Source: Thiotrichales bacterium (GTDB lineage Bacteria; Pseudomonadota; Gammaproteobacteria; Thiomicrospirales; Thiomicrospiraceae). Taken from it: DNA of 5,654 nucleotides. The stretch spans positions 1 to 5,654 of the forward strand of contig JACXUQ010000097.1 of assembly GCA_014763835.1 (NCBI GenBank), read 5' to 3'. Below are positions 1 through 4,483 of the stretch, one piece after another (the first letter of the stretch is position 1; each line of letters begins with the position of its first letter). A program made the translations under genes and the position numbers. The notes beneath the pieces are model-generated. The model ran no database searches. It worked only from the letters and a program-made list of their open reading frames with translations, and had not been told where the DNA came from.

Positions 1-102
1 CATCCGCGATTGGGAATGCAGGTCAAGAACTGGCGCGCCAAAGCACCACACGAACAAGCGGCGATTCGAGAAACCGCCAAACGACTGAGAGAGGAAAACT
101 GA
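1..102 (+). CDS. C-terminal end of an unidentified protein, possibly photolyase/cryptochrome-like (5' partial)
   Basis: Frame 1 is open from the window edge to a TGA at 100-102 and encodes 33 residues. They begin HPRLGMQVKNWRAKAP and end in a charged helix-like tail, AKRLREEN. The stop abuts the ATG of the next gene, and the Shine-Dalgarno sequence of that gene lies inside this reading frame, so the two are probably co-transcribed and translationally coupled. I do not firmly recognise the fragment. An 'xPRxxMxxxxW' stretch followed by a short helix resembles my memory of the extreme C-terminus of iron-sulfur bacterial cryptochrome/photolyases (FeS-BCP). Photolyase genes also often sit beside the families seen downstream. 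That assignment is tentative; the existence of a coding end is better supported than its identity. Confidence 0.6.
   Translation, partial: HPRLGMQVKNWRAKAPHEQAAIRETAKRLREEN
90..95 (+). promoter_or_regulatory. Shine-Dalgarno of the YfcH-like gene
   Basis: AGAGGA ends 7 nt before the ATG at 103. It lies inside the last codons of the upstream gene, which supports the ATG at 103 as the start and coupling to the upstream gene. Confidence 0.6.
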
Positions 103-972
103 ATGACAACTGAAGGCTACAACATTTTGATTCTAGGCGGCACCGGCTTTGTCGGTCGGCACTTGCAGGCTTACTGGCAAAAGGCCGGGCATTCGGTGGA
201 GGTGATGGGGCGCGAAGCCTTCAGCGATGTGGCCGGGCTGACGGCCTTGCTGGAGCAGCGCGATCTGCTGGTCATGCTGGCCGGCGCCAATGTCGGCCAG
301 CGTTGGACCGCCAAGCACAAGCAGGCGTTGTGGGAGAGCCGTCTGCAAACCAACGCCCTGTTAGCCGAGGCGCTGGCGGCTTGCGAGGTGCCGCCGGCGC
401 GGATTTTTTCGGCTTCGGCCATCGGCATCTATCCGCAAAGTGACTGTGCGCACCCGCTCGATGAAACCTGCGAGGCGGTGGACGACTCCGAATTGGGGCG
501 TCTCGGGGCGGCCTGGGAGGCCGCTTCAAGAGCGCTTGTGCCTGAGCCGCTGATTTTCCGCTTTGGCGTGGTGCTTGGCCGTGATGGCGGCGCGCTGGCG
601 AAGATGCTGCCGGCCTTCAGGTTGGGTTTGGGCGGCCCGGTGGCGGGAGGCAAGCAGTGCTTCTCCTGGGTGCATATCGACGATCTTTGCGCCGCCATGC
701 TGTTTGCGCTGGAGCGCCCGCAGATGCAGGGGGTGTATAACCTCTGTGCACCGCAACCGCTCAGTAACGCCGAGTTTGGCCGAACCCTGGCAAACGTTCT
801 GAATCGTCCGTTCTGGTTACCATTGCCGGCCTGGCAGCTGCGCCTGCTGTTTGGTGAAGGCGCGCAGGTGCTGACCCATTCGGCGGCGGTTATACCAACG
901 CGTTTGCAGCAGGCGGGGTTTGTATTCCGCTATCCTGCCGCAAAGGCCGCTTTGGCCGATCTGTTGGGATAG
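103..972 (+). CDS. yfcH: TIGR01777/YfcH-family NAD(P)-binding epimerase-like protein (SDR39U1 type)
   Basis: A 289-residue soluble protein, close to the roughly 300 residues usual for this family. It has an N-terminal Rossmann fold with the dinucleotide motif GGTGFVG at residues 12-18. The family-typical segment after the fourth strand (LAGANVGQRWTAKHK, 59-73) is followed by SASAIGIY at 103-110, where related epimerases place the Ser and Tyr region. FSWVHIDDL at 187-195 is the extended-SDR substrate-domain signature. The C-terminus from about 238 (LPLPAWQLRLLFGEGA through PTRLQQAGFVFRYP) is a DUF1731 domain, diagnostic of the YfcH/SDR39U1 group. No specific substrate is established for the family; 'nucleoside-diphosphate-sugar epimerase' is only a homology label. 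The start follows the upstream TGA with no gap. The gene converges on the NTF2-like gene with a 49-bp gap. Family assignment is firm; the physiological role is unknown. Confidence 0.93.
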   Translation: MTTEGYNILILGGTGFVGRHLQAYWQKAGHSVEVMGREAFSDVAGLTALLEQRDLLVMLAGANVGQRWTAKHKQALWESRLQTNALLAEALAACEVPPARIFSASAIGIYPQSDCAHPLDETCEAVDDSELGRLGAAWEAASRALVPEPLIFRFGVVLGRDGGALAKMLPAFRLGLGGPVAGGKQCFSWVHIDDLCAAMLFALERPQMQGVYNLCAPQPLSNAEFGRTLANVLNRPFWLPLPAWQLRLLFGEGAQVLTHSAAVIPTRLQQAGFVFRYPAAKAALADLLG

Positions 973-991
973 CCGTTTGCAAACCTGTTCC

Positions 992-1022
992 AAAACCCAG
1001 CAGGCCGGGTCTGCGCAGTTTT
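992..1022. terminator. weak possible bidirectional terminator between convergent genes
   Basis: The 49-bp gap between the convergent stop codons contains AAAAC (992-996) and GTTTT (1018-1022), which can pair around an inner ACCC/GGGT (995-998 / 1007-1010). These two pairings share bases and the inner stem is only 4 bp, so this is not a textbook hairpin. It is listed because it is the only candidate between two genes that must both terminate near here. Confidence 0.2.
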
Positions 1023-1465
1023 CAAAGGGGCTGCGGTGCGCCCAGGCGGCGTCTTACCCATTTTATCCCCCAGCCCAATAGCGGCACCTTGGCATAGACC
1101 TGCTCGGCGGCATCCCAGTGGTCGATATGCTCGATGACCTGGCCTTGTGCGTTGAAGCGCACGCAACTCATGCCTTCGATGCAGTGTGATGCCGGCTGAT
1201 TCTGGCGGTTGAAGTGAAACTGCCAGTGCAGCAGGGCGGTGTGTGCATCGCTCATGGCCGCTTGGCGTACTTTGAAGCGCGGCTGATCGAGGGTGGCGAA
1301 CATATGCTCGAACACCTGCAGGCTGGCGCGCTTGCCGAGCAGGTCATTGAACGGGTCTTTGAAATGGATCTGTTCATGCAACAGCGGCGCCAGTCGCGTG
1401 TGCAGGGTTTGCGGGTTGAGTGTTTCAAACGCCTCAACGTACGTTTGCAAGGTCGGGTTGTTCAT
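1022..1465 (-). CDS. NTF2/SnoaL-like small protein
   Basis: A 147-residue protein of the nuclear transport factor 2 superfamily (the alpha+beta cone fold of SnoaL and ketosteroid isomerase). Visible family features are an N-terminal helix (LQTYVEAFETL, 6-16), HFKDPFNDLLG (34-44) and a central HWQFHFN strand (80-86). A C-terminal sheet follows, GMSCVRFNAQGQVIEHIDHWDAAEQVY (98-124), and then a basic tail, KWVRRRLG. The open frame extends 27 codons further upstream, but the ATG at 1465 is preferred. It gives the usual family start, has AAGGGGAA about 7 nt before it, and makes an ATGA overlap with the stop of the upstream SDR. The fold often binds small hydrophobic ligands or catalyses isomerisation and dehydration; the substrate here is unknown. 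Pairing with an SDR and opposition to a lipid-modification operon suggest an accessory role in the same pathway (inference). Confidence 0.88.
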   Translation of the reverse strand: MNNPTLQTYVEAFETLNPQTLHTRLAPLLHEQIHFKDPFNDLLGKRASLQVFEHMFATLDQPRFKVRQAAMSDAHTALLHWQFHFNRQNQPASHCIEGMSCVRFNAQGQVIEHIDHWDAAEQVYAKVPLLGWGIKWVRRRLGAPQPL

Positions 1466-2283
1466 GGTTGTTCCCCTTTTTTGAGCAGTTTGGCACTGAG
1501 TTTCAAACTCCAGCTTTTCGGCAGGCAGCGCAGCAGTTTCAGCCACAGGCCGAGTCCGCGTGGAAAGCGCACCTCAAACGCATTGGATGATTGCATGGCG
1601 TCGAAAATCCGCAGTGCCGCCGCTTCCGGGCTCATCAGGCCGGGCATGTCAAAGTCGTTTTGGGCGGTCAGGCGCGTTTTAACGAAACCGTGGTTAATCA
1701 CCTGCAAATGAATTCCATCCGCTGCCAGTTCGGGCGCAAGCGCTTCCGCCAGATTGAGTAAGGCCGCTTTGGGCGCGGAATAGGCGCCGCCATAAGGCAG
1801 GCCGAAATAAGCGGCCAGACTGACGTTCCAAACCCACTTCACCGGGCGATGTTCTGCCAGCTGACGACTCAACGGCAAGAGCGCATGCAGCAGCCTGACC
1901 GCGCCCAGATAGTTGGTCTGGTTCATCCACTCATAATCCGCCACCGTCGATTCCGTCAGGTCCATCGGTCGGTAGGCGGCCACATTGTAAAACCAGATGT
2001 CGATACCGTCGTAAGCACGCCACGCGGTTTGCGCTGCGCTTTCGCAGACGTCCTCGGTCACGTCCAGATTCAGCAGCGTCAGGCGCGGGGCGAACGCTTG
2101 CCGCCAAGTCTGCAGGGTTGCATTCTGTTCGGCGTGACGGGCGCTGGCAATCACCTGCCAGCCGTGCTGCAGGGCGATGCCGGCAAGGGCCAGTCCGATG
2201 CCTTCGGAGGCGCCTACCAGCCAGAGTGTCGGCGCTTTCTGCGGCGCATGCTGCGAGTTGGATGGTGTGTCGGACGTGTTCAT
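1462..2283 (-). CDS. classical SDR-family NAD(P)-dependent oxidoreductase
   Basis: A 273-residue short-chain dehydrogenase/reductase with an intact catalytic set. The cofactor loop is VGASEGIG (23-30). ASAR at 46-49 places an Arg at the end of the second strand, which favours NADP(H). NVAA at 100-103 is the NAG-type motif, and Asn124 falls in the NYLG segment. The catalytic Ser155, Tyr168 and Lys172 lie in NVSLAAYF and YSAPK. The post-catalytic loop reads NHGFVKTRLT (197-206) instead of the commoner NPGxVxT. A hydrophobic, basic C-terminal extension (about 241-270, LGLWLKLLRCLPKSW) could contact a membrane or a lipid substrate (inference). The first in-frame ATG is at 2283; no plausible alternative start lies between it and the cofactor loop. 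There is no recognisable Shine-Dalgarno, because that position is occupied by an operator-like repeat. It is first in a two-gene unit, divergent from the flavoprotein operon. The substrate is unknown. Confidence 0.93.
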   Translation of the reverse strand: MNTSDTPSNSQHAPQKAPTLWLVGASEGIGLALAGIALQHGWQVIASARHAEQNATLQTWRQAFAPRLTLLNLDVTEDVCESAAQTAWRAYDGIDIWFYNVAAYRPMDLTESTVADYEWMNQTNYLGAVRLLHALLPLSRQLAEHRPVKWVWNVSLAAYFGLPYGGAYSAPKAALLNLAEALAPELAADGIHLQVINHGFVKTRLTAQNDFDMPGLMSPEAAALRIFDAMQSSNAFEVRFPRGLGLWLKLLRCLPKSWSLKLSAKLLKKGEQP

Positions 2284-2315
2284 TTGTATAACTATTTTTC
2301 AAACCGTATGGCTTT

Positions 2316-2321
2316 ATTGTA
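2316..2321 (-). promoter_or_regulatory. candidate -10 element for the SDR/NTF2-like operon
   Basis: On the minus strand this reads TACAAT, one mismatch from TATAAT. It would start transcription roughly 25 nt before the ATG at 2283. No good -35 is seen at the expected distance (about 2339-2344 reads GGCTTT), as is common for promoters that depend on or are blocked by MerR-type regulators. Confidence 0.35.
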
Positions 2322-2330
2322 CAACTTATG

Positions 2331-2338
2331 TATAAAAT
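2331..2338 (+). promoter_or_regulatory. candidate -10 element for the flavoprotein-DUF1365-methyltransferase operon
   Basis: TATAAAAT lies inside operator slot 5, with a TG immediately before it (2329-2330). It would give a leader of about 25-30 nt before the ATG at 2371. There is no convincing -35 16-18 bp upstream (around 2308-2315, ATGGCTTT). Confidence 0.4.
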
Positions 2339-2370
2339 AAAGCCACTGAATATTGAATTTGGAACACACA

Positions 2371-3699
2371 ATGCACACGCTTTTTAACGAACCTCTCAAA
2401 CAGCCCCAGAAAGTCGCAGTCATCGGCAGCGGCATCAGCGGCTTGGCCAGTGCCTGGTTTTTAGGGCAGCGCCATCAAGTGACGCTGCTGGAGAAGGGCG
2501 CACGCCTCGGCGGCCACACTAATACGCGTCAGCTGTCTTTGCCGGGCGAGGCCGTGTCCTATGCGGTGGACAGCGGTTTTATCGTCTTTAACCGCCCCAA
2601 CTACCCGCATCTGACGGCGATGTTGACCCATCTGGGGGTGGACACCCAGCCGACGGAAATGAGTTTTGCGGTGTCGATTGACGACGGCCGTCTGGAGTAT
2701 GCCGGCAGCAATCTCAACACCCTCTTTGCGCAGCGCCGCAATCTGCTGTCGGCCGCGCACTGGAAAATGCTGGCCGAGATCGTGCGCTTCAACCGTCAGG
2801 CCAAGGACGATCTGCAGCGTCCCGCCGAGCTGACTCAGACCCTGGGTGAATACCTGCAACAGCATGGTTTCGGCAAGGCTCTGCAGGCGCATTATCTGTT
2901 GCCGATGGCCGCCGCTATCTGGTCGTGCCCGACCGCTACCATGATGCAGTTTCCGGTTGCCAGCTTTCTGCGCTTTTTTGAAAACCACGGCTTGCTGAAT
3001 GTCCGCGAGCGTCCGCAGTGGGAAACCGTGACGGGCGGCTCGCAGCGTTACATTGATGCGATTTTGGAGCAGGCCGATTTTGAGGTGCGCCTGCAGGCCG
3101 AGGCACTCAATGTGCGTCGCGTCGGCAAAGTGTTGGAAATCACCTTTGCCGACGGTTCGCAGGAATGTTTCGATCAGGTGGTGCTGGCGAGCCATGCCGA
3201 CCAGAGTTTTGCGCTGCTGGACGATACCCTCAAGCCGATTTTCGCGCCCTTGCGCGATTTCCGTTATCAGACCAATCTGGCTTATGTGCACCGCGATGCG
3301 GCGCTGATGCCCAAACGCCGTCTGGCGTGGTCGAGCTGGAACTATCTGCGCGACAGCCGTCTGCCCGAAGACCGTGTGGCGGTGACCTACTGGATGAACC
3401 GCCTGCAGGCGATCGATTGCCGCGAGCCTTTGCTGGTCACGCTCAATCCGCTCGTCGAACCCGCCGCCGACAAGGTGTTTGAAAAAATCGTTTATGAGCA
3501 TCCGGTGTTCGACCCGGCGGCGGCTTTGGCGCAGGAGACGGTACAACGCCATCAGGGCGAGGCCGGCATCTGGTTTGCCGGTGCCTGGCTCGGCTACGGA
3601 TTTCATGAGGACGGGCTCAGAAGTGCGGTCGATCTGGCGCGCCGCTGGCAACTGCCGTTGCCCTGGGAAAATGAACAGGCCGGAGTGCGCCATGCCTAG
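2371..3699 (+). CDS. FAD-dependent oxidoreductase, amine-oxidase fold (COG2907-type)
   Basis: A 442-residue flavoprotein of the amine oxidase/protoporphyrinogen-oxidase fold. The N-terminal FAD site is VAVIGSGISGLASAWFL (15-31), with the ribose-binding Glu41 and the following GG at 47-48. Family-specific segments are GFIVFNRPNYPHL (69-81), the LEYAGSNLNTLFAQRRNLL region (108-126), LLPMAAAIWSCP (176-187) and PQWETVTGGS (215-224). The C-terminal flavin-contact segment FAGAWLGYGFHEDGL is at 402-416. There is no signal peptide. The frame could begin at a TTG at 2353, but the ATG at 2371 is preferred: GGAA at 2361-2364 precedes it at suitable spacing and the family N-terminus fits. Relatives are encoded beside DUF1365 and CFA-like methyltransferases, and in some bacteria such flavoproteins act as fatty-acyl desaturases or oxidases in methylated or furan fatty acid formation. 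That role is inferred here from context. It overlaps the next gene by 8 bp. Confidence 0.93.
   Translation: MHTLFNEPLKQPQKVAVIGSGISGLASAWFLGQRHQVTLLEKGARLGGHTNTRQLSLPGEAVSYAVDSGFIVFNRPNYPHLTAMLTHLGVDTQPTEMSFAVSIDDGRLEYAGSNLNTLFAQRRNLLSAAHWKMLAEIVRFNRQAKDDLQRPAELTQTLGEYLQQHGFGKALQAHYLLPMAAAIWSCPTATMMQFPVASFLRFFENHGLLNVRERPQWETVTGGSQRYIDAILEQADFEVRLQAEALNVRRVGKVLEITFADGSQECFDQVVLASHADQSFALLDDTLKPIFAPLRDFRYQTNLAYVHRDAALMPKRRLAWSSWNYLRDSRLPEDRVAVTYWMNRLQAIDCREPLLVTLNPLVEPAADKVFEKIVYEHPVFDPAAALAQETVQRHQGEAGIWFAGAWLGYGFHEDGLRSAVDLARRWQLPLPWENEQAGVRHA
3682..3685 (+). promoter_or_regulatory. Shine-Dalgarno of the DUF1365 gene
   Basis: GGAG ends 6 nt before the ATG at 3692. It decides this start over the much longer in-frame extension that runs back through the flavoprotein gene. 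Confidence 0.55.
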
Positions 3700-4483
3700 C
3701 GGTTTGTATGGCTGCGAGGTCATGCACGCCCGTTTTGGCGAGGTGTCCTATCGCTTCAATTATAAGGTGGTGAGCATTTGCGTCGATATTGACCGGGTAG
3801 CCGAGGAGGTGGCGAGCGTGCGCGGCCTGTCGCTCAACCGCTTCAATCTGTTGAGCCTCTATTTTAAAGACTACGGTGCGCGTGACGGTCGTCCGTGGCG
3901 ACCCTGGGCGGATGCGCTGCTGGCCGAATACGGTCTGCCGGAAGCGGCGGCGCGCATCGAACTGGTCTGTCTGCCGCGGTTTTTCGGCTGGACCTTCAAT
4001 CCGCTGGCGATGTGGTACGCCTATGACGCGGCAGGCGCTTTGGTGGGCATTATCGCCGAAGTCAGCAATACCTTCGGGCAGTGGCACCACTATGTGCTCG
4101 TGGAGGGCGGCCGGCCGCTTGCGGTCACGTCAAGCGGACAGGTCAAGGCCGCCGCCGACAAGGTGTTTCATGTGTCGCCGTTTCTGGGCATGGAGTGCCG
4201 TTACCGTTTCCGCTTCAGTGCGCCCGCCGAGGATTATCGGCTGGCGATTCACGAAAGCGAAAACGGCGAGCCGCGTCTGCTCGCGACGCAGAGCGGAAAA
4301 TGGCAGGCACTGATCGGCGCCAATGTGTTTAAAGCGGCGCTGCGTCACCCCTTTAACAGCTTCAAGGTGATAGCGCTGATCCATTGGTGGGCGCTCAAAA
4401 TCTGGTTGAAGGGCGGGCGTTTCCACCGTACACCGGCGTCTTTGCGTGCGGTGCGTTACAGTCATAAGGAGATGAAACAATAA
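3692..4483 (+). CDS. DUF1365 family protein
   Basis: A 263-residue protein of normal DUF1365 length. Family landmarks appear in order: LYGCEVMHARFGEVSYRFNYKV (5-26), PRFFGWTFNPLAMWYAYD (95-112), AEVSNTFGQWHHY (122-134), KVFHVSPFLGM (157-167) and the C-terminal HPFNSFKVIALIHWWALKIWLKGGRFHR (219-246). The last includes a hydrophobic, possibly amphipathic helix. In many relatives the early motif reads H-x-F-x-Y; here the first position is Tyr20 (YRFNY). The biochemical function is not established. The family is almost always encoded between a COG2907 flavoprotein and a CFA-like methyltransferase, so a role in the same lipid pathway is likely. The open frame extends far upstream, but the ATG at 3692, which overlaps the flavoprotein stop as ATGCCTAG, gives the family N-terminus. 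The stop overlaps the next start by one base (TAATG), indicating translational coupling. Confidence 0.92.
   Translation: MPSGLYGCEVMHARFGEVSYRFNYKVVSICVDIDRVAEEVASVRGLSLNRFNLLSLYFKDYGARDGRPWRPWADALLAEYGLPEAAARIELVCLPRFFGWTFNPLAMWYAYDAAGALVGIIAEVSNTFGQWHHYVLVEGGRPLAVTSSGQVKAAADKVFHVSPFLGMECRYRFRFSAPAEDYRLAIHESENGEPRLLATQSGKWQALIGANVFKAALRHPFNSFKVIALIHWWALKIWLKGGRFHRTPASLRAVRYSHKEMKQ
4466..4471 (+). promoter_or_regulatory. Shine-Dalgarno of the CFA-like methyltransferase gene
   Basis: AAGGAG lies in the last codons of the DUF1365 gene. The spacing to the ATG at 4483 is 11 nt, slightly long but usable. With the TAATG overlap it supports the chosen start. Confidence 0.55.

Larger units (their letters stand above)
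2285..2339. promoter_or_regulatory. candidate 11-bp-phased tandem operator (CarH/LitR-like) between divergent operons
   Basis: Five consecutive 11-bp slots can be read on the plus strand. They are 2285 TGTATAACTAT, 2296 TTTTCAAACCG, 2307 TATGGCTTTAT, 2318 TGTACAACTTA and 2329 TGTATAAAATA. Slots 1 and 4 share 8 of 11 bases, slots 4 and 5 share 8 of 11, and slots 1 and 5 share 7 of 11. Slot 2 keeps only T.T.CAA and slot 3 is poor. Spacings are exactly 33 and 11 bp. Slot 4 is centred on the perfect palindrome TTGTACAA (2317-2324). CarH, a B12-dependent MerR-family photoreceptor, is known to bind tandem 11-bp direct repeats overlapping its promoter; LitR is the related family name. The best -10 candidates for both directions fall inside slots 3-5, so one bound repressor could silence both operons. 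The region is AT-rich, so chance similarity is possible. Confidence 0.5.

Noticed and set aside
1466..1546. 27-codon N-terminal extension of the NTF2-like protein
   Set aside because: It overlaps the SDR gene. The ATGA junction and AAGGGGAA before 1465 mark the real start.
1214..1711. 165-residue plus-strand open frame across the SDR/NTF2-like junction
   Set aside because: It is antisense to two well-supported genes and has no recognisable domain.
2353..2370. TTG start six codons upstream for the flavoprotein
   Set aside because: It is a rare start codon with no Shine-Dalgarno in front, while the ATG at 2371 has GGAA at workable spacing.
2284..2370. ECF sigma-E/ChrR-type promoter (TGATCC-like -35) in the divergent spacer
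   Set aside because: No TGATCC-like box was found in the spacer in either direction; the AT-rich, 11-bp-phased layout fits a MerR/CarH-type operator better.
3479..3691. 71-codon N-terminal extension of the DUF1365 frame
   Set aside because: It lies inside the flavoprotein gene in another frame, is Arg-rich without family similarity, and the ATG at 3692 has a Shine-Dalgarno and the conserved family N-terminus.
2461..3723. 420-residue open frame on the minus strand opposite the flavoprotein gene
   Set aside because: It is fully antisense to a gene with unmistakable FAD motifs. Its translation is rich in Arg, His and Gln with no domain order, as expected for a shadow frame in GC-rich DNA.
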